From NCBI GenBank assembly GCA_947068385.1, contig CAMTBF010000010.1, forward strand, positions 1-19,302: DNA of 19,302 nt. The letters run 5' to 3'. Positions 1 to 7,334 of the stretch are shown in pieces. Positions within the stretch are counted from its first letter, which is position 1. Every line of letters begins with the position of its first letter. The position numbers and the translations under genes are program-made. The notes below the pieces were generated by a model that was not told the origin of the DNA, did not search any database, and worked only from the letters and a program-made list of their open reading frames with translations. The DNA comes from an uncultured Lachnospiraceae bacterium. GTDB lineage: Bacteria; Bacillota; Clostridia; Lachnospirales; Lachnospiraceae.

Positions 1-2032
1 CCACCTCATCGGCAACCCCATCGTTCACGTCTGTCTCAAAGCATTCATCCACTGTGGCTTTGCCGCTGAAGGAATGATCCGGGATGATCACGGCACATTC
101 TCCCTGATGCATCAAAAGCAGGCTTCCGTCCTCCTGCACAGTGGGCCTGCTCAGCATATGCAAAAGCCACGAAATACGGCATTCCCGCTTTGACAGAATC
201 TCATCATGAATGATCAGCTCCCTCTCTGTCAGCTCAAATGTCCTCTCATAGTGTTCCAACATCGGATACGCTGCAGCCAAATCCACCGTCAGGCGGAAAA
301 AGCATGCCCCATCATGTTCCCACCGTACAAACCGCCCCATTGCCCGATGGCTGTCCGCCTCCTGCCCGATCCCGTCTACCAAGATGCAATTATGCGCTTT
401 CGTTGTTTTAGTCCAGTTCCGATGATGCTTTGTCCCCCAGCACCTCCCGAAATAGCCGGAGGGTGAGATCAGCGTATGGTTGTTCCGGATCAGAGCGAAG
501 GAGCCCTGATCGGCATGCTGGTGGCTGACGCTGCCGAATTTGCTTGCCCGGACGAGCAGGCCTGTCCCGTGCGCCTGATCGGCGAGATTTGTCTGACAGC
601 TTGCAAGACCGCATTCCTCGAATACTGCCATGGGCGCGGCGCTTCCTGTCAGAAGATGCTCCGGTGCCTTCCCTGTGGGCAAAAACACATCCAGAAGATG
701 CAGCTCGAACAGCTTCGGCGCAGCATGCTCCGCCGCCTTCTGCCGCGCTTCATCGGGCCCGAACCGCTCGCCGTAAAGCCGGAAGGGATTCTGTGCAAAG
801 AATCCTGGCCATTCCGGATCCTCGCTCCCACACCAGTAGCCATCCCCGAATGGATGGTTTTCCCTCTCTTTTTCCGCGAAATGCAGGAAAAACTGGGAAA
901 GTCTCTGATAAAAGGGGCGATCCAGAAAGCGAACATCCGCATACCGCTCCACCGCCATGAAAAACGGCAGATACCATCGAGTATAGCTGGATGCATAAAA
1001 AGGCCCCTCCGCCCAGCCGCCATCTGACGTCCCATAGAACGGAAAGATTCCACCGTAAATTTCCAGTGCATCCGAGAGCCACAGAATCAGGGTCTCTTCC
1101 GATATATAGCTGCTTCCCTTTAAGACCATTGCGGCCTCTCCCAGATATGCCGGAAGCCGCCCCGCATGGGAATCTCCGGGGTTTTCCGTAAAATCCAGTG
1201 TATGCAGCCGTTCCCTGCACTGCTTTGCATATGCGATGATCGTTTTTTCCACAATATACTTCTGCTGTTGCGATAAAGAATCGTACAATAGGTCATATAC
1301 GGCTGGCAGGCAACGGGCATTGCTCAGGCCGATCTCATCATTCCACGGTGCATCCACTGCACATGGACCATCGGGATTCCAGCTACAGATAGTCAGTAGA
1401 AGCTCCTTTGCCTTAAGGCCGGCGCTCCTGTCTTTCAGCAGTGCATGACCCAGCGCGCAGGCCACCAGATCCCTGTCGCAATATTCCCGGTACGCTCCAA
1501 AATATTCCCGGTACTCTACCTGATTCGGAAAGCTATAAAAAAGGGGCGGCTTTGGAAGCGGCCGGGAACATGCCGCCTCGATGTTGCGCCGCAGCGTTTC
1601 CGTTTCTGGCTGCCTTTTTTTCAGGATTTCGGGAATGTCCTCCGCCAGAAACAGATGACGCGGCCGCACATCCGGGATTGCCGCAAATACGTCTGGCGCT
1701 TGCGGCCGCAGAAAAACCACGGCGTTTTCGGAAATGGAGAATTCCCACCAGCCCCGTTCCTGTTCTCCGCAAAAGAGATTCCAGCGATAGCTGCCTGCGG
1801 CGAGCCTCTCTTTCGGGATGACATAATTTCTCTCCGTTTCCGCCTCAAAAACGATTTGATTGGAAGCGTCACAGACGACAACGCGATAACGTTTTTCCTC
1901 CCCGTCCCGCAGGAACGAAAAAACAGGAGGCGTCTCCTCTATAATCTCATTGCGGGCCGGTGACGGAAAAATCTGGCTGCCACAGGTTCGCCTCTGCGCC
2001 AACGGGCTTTTTGCCTTTTCCAAATCTGACAT
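1..2032 (-). CDS. Heparinase II/III-type polysaccharide lyase (3' end cut by window edge)
   Basis: One uninterrupted reading frame of 677 codons runs from an ATG at 2032 to the left edge, so the C-terminus is missing. The N-terminal ~120 residues look like a beta-sandwich of the DUF4962 type. An alpha/alpha-toroid follows, with DAPWNDEIGLSNAR, a NPGDSHAGRLP stretch and WAEGPFYASSYTRWY. Near residue 500 the beta-sandwich domain begins with SVSHQHADQGSF, the usual H-x-H-x-D-x-x-S-F signature of heparinase II/III proteins. These families cleave uronic-acid-containing glycans (heparin, heparan sulfate, alginate or exopolysaccharide) by beta-elimination; the substrate here cannot be told. No signal peptide is visible, so it is probably cytoplasmic. 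The ATG shares one base with the stop of the upstream acyltransferase gene (TGATG), so the two are translationally coupled. An in-frame 21-bp repeat lies at 1480-1514. Base composition is visibly less GC-rich than in the genes to the right. Confidence 0.82.
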   Translation of the reverse strand, partial: MSDLEKAKSPLAQRRTCGSQIFPSPARNEIIEETPPVFSFLRDGEEKRYRVVVCDASNQIVFEAETERNYVIPKERLAAGSYRWNLFCGEQERGWWEFSISENAVVFLRPQAPDVFAAIPDVRPRHLFLAEDIPEILKKRQPETETLRRNIEAACSRPLPKPPLFYSFPNQVEYREYFGAYREYCDRDLVACALGHALLKDRSAGLKAKELLLTICSWNPDGPCAVDAPWNDEIGLSNARCLPAVYDLLYDSLSQQQKYIVEKTIIAYAKQCRERLHTLDFTENPGDSHAGRLPAYLGEAAMVLKGSSYISEETLILWLSDALEIYGGIFPFYGTSDGGWAEGPFYASSYTRWYLPFFMAVERYADVRFLDRPFYQRLSQFFLHFAEKERENHPFGDGYWCGSEDPEWPGFFAQNPFRLYGERFGPDEARQKAAEHAAPKLFELHLLDVFLPTGKAPEHLLTGSAAPMAVFEECGLASCQTNLADQAHGTGLLVRASKFGSVSHQHADQGSFALIRNNHTLISPSGYFGRCWGTKHHRNWTKTTKAHNCILVDGIGQEADSHRAMGRFVRWEHDGACFFRLTVDLAAAYPMLEHYERTFELTERELIIHDEILSKRECRISWLLHMLSRPTVQEDGSLLLMHQGECAVIIPDHSFSGKATVDECFETDVNDGVADEV
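1480..1514 (-). repeat. In-frame 21-bp direct repeat in the lyase gene
   Basis: AATATTCCCGGTAC occurs at 1480-1493 and again at 1501-1514, exactly 21 bases apart. On the minus strand it encodes YREYFGA followed by YREYCDR, seven residues per unit. It keeps the reading frame and looks like a small tandem duplication in the toroid domain. Confidence 0.6.
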
Positions 2033-2625
2033 CAGTCCTGTCCTTTCTGATTCCAGTGATATGCGCCCGTTTCCGGGTCGATCGTGCCGATTTGCCTTGC
2101 CGGGGTCCCTGCCATGATTGCATAGTCCGGCGTGCTTTTGGTCACGACGGAATTGGCGCAGACCAGATTGCACCTGCCCAGCTTTACCCCTGCGGTTACA
2201 ATCACGCCGGAGGCCAGCCAGCTTCCCTCTCCGATTCGGATGCTGTCATCGCCGTCCGCCTCTGTCCTGGCGCTGAACCATCCCGTTTGGGGGTCGAACT
2301 TATGATTTCCCGCAGCCAGCGAACAGTTCGGCCCGATCAGGGTATTCTCTCCGATTGCCACATTTCCGTTTACATAAGTATACAGACCGATAAATACATT
2401 CCTTCCGATTTTCTCTTTGTCATGGACACGGATAACCGCTCCGGGAGCCACCCGGATTTCCCTGCCGCCAAAACCCAGTGCATCCGCCCTGCGCCGATTA
2501 TCCGTTTCGTTATCGCTCTGATTTGCGTATGCCGTCAGCACTGTGAACAGCTCATCGGACAGAATCACTTTTCCGTCCGCTCCGACTCGTGCAAGCCCTG
2601 CCTCCTGTAGTTTCGCCAGCTCCAT
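2032..2625 (-). CDS. Hexapeptide-repeat acyltransferase (left-handed beta-helix)
   Basis: A 197-residue protein. Residues ~55-180 carry repeating hexapeptides (IGRNVFIG, IGENTLIGPNC, IGEGSWLASGVIV, LGRCNLVCANSVV) and end in the closing motif AGTPARQIG, as in sugar and serine O-acetyltransferases (NodL, maltose acetyltransferase, WbbJ type). NHKFD with His108 is the likely catalytic site. It would transfer an acetyl group, probably from acetyl-CoA, to a sugar hydroxyl or amine. The N-terminal ~50 residues are not the usual Mac domain and I do not recognise them. I chose ATG 2625 because AAGGAGG precedes it; the frame stays open upstream to 2796, but that part lies upstream of the predicted transcription start. 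It is the first gene of a unit with the lyase. Acyltransferases often modify surface polysaccharide; the link to the lyase substrate is inference. Confidence 0.8.
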   Translation of the reverse strand: MELAKLQEAGLARVGADGKVILSDELFTVLTAYANQSDNETDNRRRADALGFGGREIRVAPGAVIRVHDKEKIGRNVFIGLYTYVNGNVAIGENTLIGPNCSLAAGNHKFDPQTGWFSARTEADGDDSIRIGEGSWLASGVIVTAGVKLGRCNLVCANSVVTKSTPDYAIMAGTPARQIGTIDPETGAYHWNQKGQD

Positions 2626-2685
2626 TTTGCGGTATCCTCCTTCTTGTGTAGAAATTGGCGGTCCCATGCCTTCTGCTATAGATGA

Positions 2686-2714
2686 ATTATACCTTAAAGT
2701 CGCTAAAAACTCAA
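2686..2714 (-). promoter_or_regulatory. Sigma-A-type promoter of the acyltransferase-lyase unit
   Basis: On the minus strand, TTGAGT (2714-2709) and a perfect TATAAT (2691-2686) are separated by exactly 17 bases. The predicted transcript starts near 2679, about 54 bases before the chosen ATG at 2625. Confidence 0.75.
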
Positions 2715-2783
2715 TAACGCAAAAGTCTTGACCTTTTCGGGCCTTTTTGGGACGAACGTACCCGGTTGTCTGCATACGGCAAA

Positions 2784-2810
2784 ATGCCCGCTGCATGCTG
2801 CAGCGGGCAT
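2784..2810 (-). terminator. Hairpin terminator after the SPFH-RHH unit
   Basis: A perfect 12-bp stem (ATGCCCGCTGCA / TGCAGCGGGCAT) with a 3-base loop lies 5 bases beyond the stop of the ribbon-helix-helix gene. On the minus strand it is followed by only four T residues (2784-2781, partly inside the stem), so termination may be partial. It separates this unit from the acyltransferase promoter downstream. Confidence 0.65.
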
Positions 2811-2814
2811 AAGC

Positions 2815-3012
2815 TCAGATATCCAGCTCCGGCGGCACGTCCAGTTCCTCCGGGGCATATTTCCCGTTCTTCTTCCGCTGGCGGACGCACTCCGTCAGCA
2901 GGTACTCTATCTGACCGTTGACCGAGCGGAAGTCGTCCTCCGCCCAGGCGGCGATGGCGTCATAGAGCTTGGGGGACAGCCGCAGGGGAACCTGCTTCTT
3001 GGCGTCTGCCAT
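2815..3012 (-). CDS. Small ribbon-helix-helix (Arc-like) DNA-binding protein
   Basis: A 65-residue protein beginning [20 protein letters not shown]. The alternating hydrophobic strand KQVPLRLS, the following helix [13 protein letters not shown] and then [18 protein letters not shown] match the strand-helix-helix plan of Arc/MetJ/HicB-type domains (residues ~5-48). The last ~15 residues are an acidic tail ([13 protein letters not shown]). Its ATG shares one base with the TGA of the SPFH gene (TGATG), so translation is probably coupled and the products made together. Arc-like proteins usually bind operator DNA as dimers of dimers; no target site is evident here. An antitoxin role is possible from the fold, but there is no toxin-like partner, only a membrane SPFH protein. 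Confidence 0.72.
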   Translation of the reverse strand: MADAKKQVPLRLSPKLYDAIAAWAEDDFRSVNGQIEYLLTECVRQRKKNGKYAPEELDVPPELDI

Positions 3013-4049
3013 CAGTATAGGCTCCCGGAATTCACGATGGGCTGGGCATCATGATTCCCGCACAGGACCACCAGCAGATTGGAGACCATCGCCGCCTTGC
3101 GCTCCTCATCCAGCTGTACCACATCGTTCTCGTTCAGCCGCTCCAAGGCCATCTCCACCATGCCCACGGCGCCGTCCACGATCATCTTCCGGGCGTCTAT
3201 GATGGCGGAGGCCTGCTGGCGCTGCAGCATCACGGCCGCGATCTCCGGGGCGTAGGCCAGGTAGGTGATCCGGGCCTCCACCACCTCGATGCCGGCCTCC
3301 TTCACCCGGGCCTGGATCTCGTCCCGTATCCTGGCGGCCACCACATCGCTGGAGCCCCGCAGGCTCCCTTCGTCCGCATGGCCGTCCCCGGTGGTGTCCA
3401 CATTGGGGGCCACGTCATAAGGGTAGACCCGCACCACCTGGCGCAGGGCGCTGTCGCACTGGAGGGAGAGGAATTCCTTGTAGTTGTCCACGTTGAACAC
3501 GGCCTTGGCCGTATCCACGATCCGCCAGGTCACCGCGATGCCGATTTCCACAGGATTCCCCAGGCAGTCGTTGATCTTCTGCCTGCTGTTGTTCAGGGTC
3601 ATGATCTTCAGGGACAGCTTCTTGCTGCCGTAATCGGCGGCCAGGTTCATGCTCTGGGCCCCGCTTGCTATGGCCAGCAGCCCGCTGCCGGGCTCCGACA
3701 CGTCCCCGCTCTGGCTCAGCTTTGTCTTGGCCGCCGGGTTCACGCCTACGCAGAAGGGATTGACGTAGTAGAAGCCGTTTTCCTTCAGGGTGCCGATGTA
3801 CTTGCCGAACAGGGTCAGCACCAGGGCCTCCTGGGGCTTCAGGACCTTCAGGCCCAGGAGGGGGATCCAGCCCAGGGAGAGCACTGCGATGCCGATGACG
3901 AGCCCTGCGACGCTGAAGGCCGAGGCCCCGTATCTGTCGATGTCGATGCCGCTGATGACCACTGCGGCAATGGCCGCCGCATAGGCCAGAATTGTTGCCA
4001 GCAGGACGGCCATGCCGTTCTTTGCGCTTTTTAAGAGTTTCTCTTCCAT
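3012..4049 (-). CDS. SPFH/band-7 domain membrane protein
   Basis: A 345-residue protein. Two hydrophobic segments (residues ~13-34 and ~43-66) form an N-terminal hairpin anchor. An SPFH/stomatin-like domain follows from ~70 ([27 protein letters not shown] is a typical start of this domain) through [30 protein letters not shown] to a coiled-coil-prone region with [33 protein letters not shown] and [18 protein letters not shown] proteins form large membrane-bound oligomers that scaffold lipid domains or regulate membrane proteases. GAGGA lies 8 bases before the ATG. The protein ends in TGA overlapping the ATG of the small DNA-binding protein, an arrangement I believe recurs in Firmicutes (from memory, not tested). 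Its exact role is unknown. Confidence 0.85.
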   Translation of the reverse strand: MEEKLLKSAKNGMAVLLATILAYAAAIAAVVISGIDIDRYGASAFSVAGLVIGIAVLSLGWIPLLGLKVLKPQEALVLTLFGKYIGTLKENGFYYVNPFCVGVNPAAKTKLSQSGDVSEPGSGLLAIASGAQSMNLAADYGSKKLSLKIMTLNNSRQKINDCLGNPVEIGIAVTWRIVDTAKAVFNVDNYKEFLSLQCDSALRQVVRVYPYDVAPNVDTTGDGHADEGSLRGSSDVVAARIRDEIQARVKEAGIEVVEARITYLAYAPEIAAVMLQRQQASAIIDARKMIVDGAVGMVEMALERLNENDVVQLDEERKAAMVSNLLVVLCGNHDAQPIVNSGSLY

Positions 4050-4103
4050 AGAAAATTCCTCGCTTTCTTCGCTTGTGTCTTTAGAAGTTCGTTTGATATT
4101 AAA

Positions 4104-4132
4104 ATGATATCATATTGATTTTGCTTTTGCAA
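4104..4132 (-). promoter_or_regulatory. Extended -10 promoter of the SPFH-RHH unit
   Basis: On the minus strand, TTGCAA (4132-4127), a 17-base spacer ending in TGA, and TATCAT (4109-4104) form a promoter with an extended -10 (TGnTATCAT). It lies 55 bases upstream of the SPFH start. The gap of about 150 bases to ldhA is AT-rich and holds no gene. T-rich runs follow ldhA, but I see no convincing terminator stem for it. Confidence 0.7.
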
Positions 4133-4198
4133 GGGCTTTTGCAAAAAAGACTGCGAAAAAAGAGGCTATGACTCTGCGAAGAGAAATTTAGGGGATTC

Positions 4199-5194
4199 CT
4201 ACCCGGCTTTCACGTCATTGGGGCTTTCCTTCCCTTCCATATAATCCATGGCGTTGCGCAGCGTGGTGGCGGCGATGGCCCCCAGGGCCTCCCTGGTGAA
4301 GAACCCCTGATGGGAGGTGATCATCACGTTGGGGAAAGACAATAGCCTTGCCGTGGTGGAGTGCTCCAGGATTTCGTCCGACCGGTCCTCGAACACATTG
4401 TTGGTCTCCTCCTCGTACACGTCCAGGCCCACCCCCGCGAACTTGTGCATGCGGATGCCCTCGATCAGGTCGTCGGTCTTCACCAGGGCGCCTCTGGAGG
4501 TGTTCACCAAAATGACCCCGTCCTTCATCTGCCGGATGGTGTCGATGTTGATGATATGGTAGGTGGAGTCCATCAGCGGGCAGTGCAGGGAAATGACATC
4601 GCTGTCAGAAAGGAGCCGCTCCAGGGGCACGTACTCCACGAAGTCTTTCAGGGCTTCGTTCTGGTACACGTCATAGGCGATGACTTTCATGCCGAAGCCC
4701 CGGCAGATGCGGCACATGGCGGCGCCGATTTTCCCGGTGCCGATGATGCCGGCGGTCTTCTCGTAGAAGTTGAAGCCCATGAGCCCGCTCAGGCTGAAAT
4801 CGTTCTCCCGCACCTTATTGTAGGCCTTGTAGAGGCGGCGGTTGCTGGCCAGCGCCAGGGCCATGGCATGCTCCGCCACGGCCTCCGGGGAGTAGCCGGG
4901 GACGCGCATGACGCGGATACCGTATTTTTTTGCGGTGTCCAGGTCCACATTGTTGAAGCCCGCGCAGCGCATGAGGAGCAGGGAAATTCCCTTCTCATGG
5001 AGAATCTCCATGGTCTGGGTGCCGATGTCGGAGCTGACGAAGGCGCAGACGGCATCGAAGCCCTCCGCCAGGGCCGCGGTGCGGGGATCCAGGTCGGATT
5101 TTGTGTACTCGATGGTGATGCTTTGGTAATCCTTCAGGGTGTCCTGGAAGGATTCCTTGTCATAGCTTTTGGTGTCGTAGAACAGGATTTTCAT
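4199..5194 (-). CDS. ldhA: D-lactate dehydrogenase (D-2-hydroxyacid dehydrogenase family)
   Basis: A 331-residue protein, the normal length for LdhA-type enzymes. It reduces pyruvate to D-lactate with NADH in the cytoplasm, a fermentative sink for reducing power. Visible features are the NAD-binding motif IIGTGKIG (residues ~150-157), Arg234 in NTSRGALV, the acidic cluster DVYEEE (258-263) that supplies the catalytic Glu, and His295 in ITSHQGFFT. These are the Arg/Glu/His triad of the family at the spacing expected for LdhA. I chose ATG 5194 because AGAGGAG lies 7 bases upstream; the open frame continues to 5338, but the extra residues are low-complexity and overlap the upstream gene. It lies 31 bases after the 111-residue gene and is probably cotranscribed with it. 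A different 2-hydroxyacid substrate is possible but less likely. Confidence 0.9.
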   Translation of the reverse strand: MKILFYDTKSYDKESFQDTLKDYQSITIEYTKSDLDPRTAALAEGFDAVCAFVSSDIGTQTMEILHEKGISLLLMRCAGFNNVDLDTAKKYGIRVMRVPGYSPEAVAEHAMALALASNRRLYKAYNKVRENDFSLSGLMGFNFYEKTAGIIGTGKIGAAMCRICRGFGMKVIAYDVYQNEALKDFVEYVPLERLLSDSDVISLHCPLMDSTYHIINIDTIRQMKDGVILVNTSRGALVKTDDLIEGIRMHKFAGVGLDVYEEETNNVFEDRSDEILEHSTTARLLSFPNVMITSHQGFFTREALGAIAATTLRNAMDYMEGKESPNDVKAG

Positions 5195-5225
5195 AGTGGT
5201 CTCCTCTCTTTTTCGGATATATCTG

Positions 5226-5561
5226 TCAATTCCAGTATGTGCTGGAGCTGCTGACGATTTTCGTCTCCCCATCCTCCGTTGTGGAATAGATCCTGGTGGT
5301 CCCCCACCACTGGGCGCTTGTGTCGCCCTCCCTGACATCGTAGGAATAGGACGCCTCCACGCTCAGCCCGGGATGCTTTTTCACAAGGGCTTCAAAGGCC
5401 CTGGCGATTGCTTCCCCGCTGGTGTCCAATGAGGCGGTGAGCACGGTGCCCGAGCGCTGCCATGAGAGCGCCGCGTCCGGGAATTCCCGGGAGAAATAAG
5501 CCTCCACGCTGTCGAAGACTGGGGAAGGGTCTTTTTCGTGGGTACAGATTAAGATGTCCAT
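5226..5561 (-). CDS. Unrecognised 111-residue soluble protein
   Basis: I do not recognise this family. The protein starts MDILICTHEKDPSPVFDSVE and ends DGETKIVSSSSTYWN. It has no membrane segment, signal peptide or cysteine pair. An amphipathic segment (GEAIARAFEALVKKHPG) is followed by alternating strands (LSVEASYSYDVR, QWWGTTRIYS), suggesting a small alpha/beta fold. ATG 5561 is preceded by GGAGGG at 4-5 bases; an upstream in-frame ATG at 5612 lies close to the -10 element and has no ribosome site. It precedes ldhA by 31 bases on the same strand and shares its promoter, which hints at a role in or alongside fermentation, but nothing in the sequence shows one. Confidence 0.6.
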   Translation of the reverse strand: MDILICTHEKDPSPVFDSVEAYFSREFPDAALSWQRSGTVLTASLDTSGEAIARAFEALVKKHPGLSVEASYSYDVREGDTSAQWWGTTRIYSTTEDGETKIVSSSSTYWN

Positions 5562-5591
5562 TGTTCCCTCCGTATGGGTTGTAATGTCAAC

Positions 5592-5600
5592 ATTATACCA
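5592..5600 (-). promoter_or_regulatory. Extended -10 promoter for the 111-residue gene and ldhA
   Basis: On the minus strand TGGTATAAT gives an extended -10 (TGn) with a perfect TATAAT at 5597-5592. The -35 at the right spacing (GTGCCG, 5620-5615) is poor, which is common for extended -10 promoters. It diverges from the GH125 promoter about 55 bases away. Confidence 0.6.
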
Positions 5601-5654
5601 TACTTTTCCCATCGCGGCACATTTTTATCACAGGGATCCGCCCCTTTTTAAAGG

Positions 5655-5683
5655 TTGACAGATTGACGGCCGACGGATATGAT
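5655..5683 (+). promoter_or_regulatory. Promoter of the GH125 gene
   Basis: A perfect TTGACA (5655-5660), a 17-base spacer and TATGAT (5678-5683) lie about 60 bases before the GH125 start. No LacI-type palindrome overlaps it. An imperfect inverted repeat (TCCGCCCCTTT at 5637-5647, AAAGGGCGGA at 5699-5708) brackets the promoter. Confidence 0.75.
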
Positions 5684-5743
5684 TAGAGAAAGGCCCGGAA
5701 AGGGCGGACCAGACAGAGTCTGACAAAGAAACGGAGGAACATC

Positions 5744-7039
5744 ATGACGATACCGGAGGCATTGAAGAACAGAGCAAAGAAGCTGGAGGCCTATTACCAG
5801 GCCCACTACAGCCCGCTGGCGCCGTTGGCCGCCCAGTGTTTCCTGAACACCATGGAGACCACGGTGAAGCAGTCGGAGGACGGAGGGTACTTCGTCATCA
5901 CCGGCGACATCCCCGCCATGTGGCTGCGGGATTCCGCGGCCCAGGTGAGGCCCTATGTGAAGTATGCCGGAGAGGACGGCCAGCTCCAGGAGATCCTGGA
6001 GGGCATCATCGCCAGGCAGGCGAAGATGGTCTGCGTAGACCCCTATGCCAATGCATTCAACGAAAGCGCCAACGGGGCAGGGGCGGGATACGAGGACGAG
6101 ACCCTGGAGAACGCCCATGTGTGGGAGCGCAAGTATGAGGTGGACTCCCTCTGCGCCCCCCTTTACCTGGGATACTATTACTGGAAGGAGACGGGGATCG
6201 GCAGGATATTTACGGAAGAGTTCCATGAGATGATCCGGGAGATCGTACACACCTTTACCGTGGAGCAGGACCACAGGAACTCCCCCTACTTCTTCCGGCG
6301 CTACAACTGCGTGAAGACGGACACCCTGCCCTGCAAGGGGAAGGGCCGTCCCGTGAACGTCACGGGCATGACCTGGTCGGGCTTCCGCCCCTCGGACGAT
6401 ACCTGCTGCTTCGGCTACCTGATTCCCTCCAACATGATGGCTGTGAAAGCCCTGGAGTACGCGGAGGAGATTTGCAGGGAGTGCCTGGGGGACGAGGCCC
6501 TGGCGAAAGAGTGCCGGGAGCTGGCTGAGGAGATCCGGGACGGCATCGAGACCTATGGGGTGGTGGAGCATCCCAAGTACGGGAAGATATACGCCTACGA
6601 GACGGACGGCTTCGGCAACCATATCCTGATGGACGATGCCAATTCCCCCAGCCTGCTGGCCATGCCTTATCTGGGATATTGCGATAAGGATGATGCGCTT
6701 TACCGGAATACCAGAAGCTTCCTCCTGTCGGGGGACAACCCCTACTATTACGAGGGCAGCCAGGCGAAGGGCATGGGGAGCCCCCATACCCCGAAAGGCT
6801 TCGTATGGCACATCGGCATCACCATGCAGGCATTGACCTCCGGTGACAGGGAAGAGATACTGCAGTGCCTGGACATGCTGGCAAAGACCCACGCCGGGAC
6901 CAACTACATGCACGAGTCCTTCGACCCCTCCGCGCCGGAGGAGTTCACCAGGCCCTGGTTCGCCTGGGCCAACACCCTGTTCGCCGAGCTGCTGGACAGG
7001 CTGATGGAGGAGGATTTCTTCGGAGAGAGGGAAATCTGA
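5744..7039 (+). CDS. GH125 exo-alpha-1,6-mannosidase
   Basis: A 431-residue protein, the usual length for glycoside hydrolase family 125 (formerly DUF1237). The family removes non-reducing alpha-1,6-linked mannose by a metal-independent inverting mechanism. Hallmarks are GDIPAMWLRDSAAQVRPY (residues ~55-72), WERKYEVDSLCAPLYL, SGFRPSDD with Asp218/219, AMPYLGYCDKDD, and MHESFDPSAPEEFTRPWFAWAN with Glu391. From memory, the characterised Clostridium perfringens enzyme uses an Asp near 220 and a Glu near 393 as acid and base, which fits this spacing. There is no signal peptide, so it acts in the cytoplasm on imported mannosides, for example N-glycan fragments. GGAGG lies 6 bases before the ATG. 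It has its own promoter and stands just upstream of an oligosaccharide importer. A 39-bp piece of its 3' end recurs at 18534-18572. Confidence 0.93.
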   Translation: MTIPEALKNRAKKLEAYYQAHYSPLAPLAAQCFLNTMETTVKQSEDGGYFVITGDIPAMWLRDSAAQVRPYVKYAGEDGQLQEILEGIIARQAKMVCVDPYANAFNESANGAGAGYEDETLENAHVWERKYEVDSLCAPLYLGYYYWKETGIGRIFTEEFHEMIREIVHTFTVEQDHRNSPYFFRRYNCVKTDTLPCKGKGRPVNVTGMTWSGFRPSDDTCCFGYLIPSNMMAVKALEYAEEICRECLGDEALAKECRELAEEIRDGIETYGVVEHPKYGKIYAYETDGFGNHILMDDANSPSLLAMPYLGYCDKDDALYRNTRSFLLSGDNPYYYEGSQAKGMGSPHTPKGFVWHIGITMQALTSGDREEILQCLDMLAKTHAGTNYMHESFDPSAPEEFTRPWFAWANTLFAELLDRLMEEDFFGEREI

Positions 7040-7078
7040 GGAAGAGCAGAAAGCAAACAGCATAAGGAAAGAAAAGGA

Positions 7079-7105
7079 CAGGAGCTGCTTCGGCGGCTCC
7101 TGTTT
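7079..7105 (+). terminator. UUCG-capped hairpin after GH125
   Basis: CAGGAGCTGC (7079-7088), loop TTCG and GCGGCTCCTG (7093-7102) form a 10-bp stem with one G-T pair, capped by the very stable C(UUCG)G tetraloop and followed by only three T residues. It may terminate weakly or protect the 3' end of the GH125 message. GCAAACAG (7053-7060) can also pair with CTGTTTGC (7100-7107), overlapping the hairpin's right arm. From 7103 to 7334 the sequence is strongly AT-rich and contains no gene. Confidence 0.5.
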
Positions 7106-7264
7106 GCATGAGGAGAAAAACCGGCCCTCCCTTTCAGAAGTGTAAAATATTACATATAAGGATTTAGAATGAAATATACTACATTTTGTAGAGAAAAAAT
7201 GTACAAAAGATGACATGGAAAATTTAGCATATGTAACAAAACAACATAAAGAGACGAAACTATG

Positions 7265-7293
7265 TTGACAAATAGCACTTAAAATGGTATATA
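7265..7293 (+). promoter_or_regulatory. Promoter of the ABC importer operon
   Basis: A perfect TTGACA (7265-7270), a 17-base spacer ending TGG, and TATATA (7288-7293) combine a consensus -35 with an extended -10. Transcription should start near 7300, exactly at the left edge of the palindromic operator. The promoter rules out the in-frame ATG at 7284 as the start of the first permease. Confidence 0.8.
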
Positions 7294-7300
7294 TAGGATA

Positions 7301-7314
7301 TGTAAACGTTTACA
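7301..7314 (+). promoter_or_regulatory. LacI/CcpA-type operator TGTAAACGTTTACA
   Basis: A perfect 14-bp palindrome with a central CpG, the form of operators bound by LacI-family repressors. It also fits the CcpA cre consensus (TGWAANCGNTNWCA). It covers about +1 to +14 of the predicted transcript, where a bound repressor would block initiation or early elongation. The LacI-family gene ~3.6 kb downstream is the obvious candidate; CcpA encoded elsewhere is the alternative. I found no second copy near the other promoters of the window. Confidence 0.75.
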
Positions 7315-7334
7315 CCAAAAGAGAGGAGAAGAGG

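Noticed and set aside
206..1963. Several short rightward and leftward open frames in the first 2 kb, which could suggest a broken gene
   Set aside because: All lie in other frames of a single intact lyase gene on the minus strand that runs off the left edge; its translation carries recognisable heparinase II/III motifs throughout.
3051..4034. Rightward 327-residue open frame
   Set aside because: It is a His/Gly/Val-rich antisense shadow of the SPFH gene, with no ribosome site or recognisable domain.
5648..7216. Leftward 522-residue open frame
   Set aside because: It is antisense to the GH125 gene, begins in the AT-rich gap without a ribosome site, and its residue make-up is typical of high-GC shadow frames.
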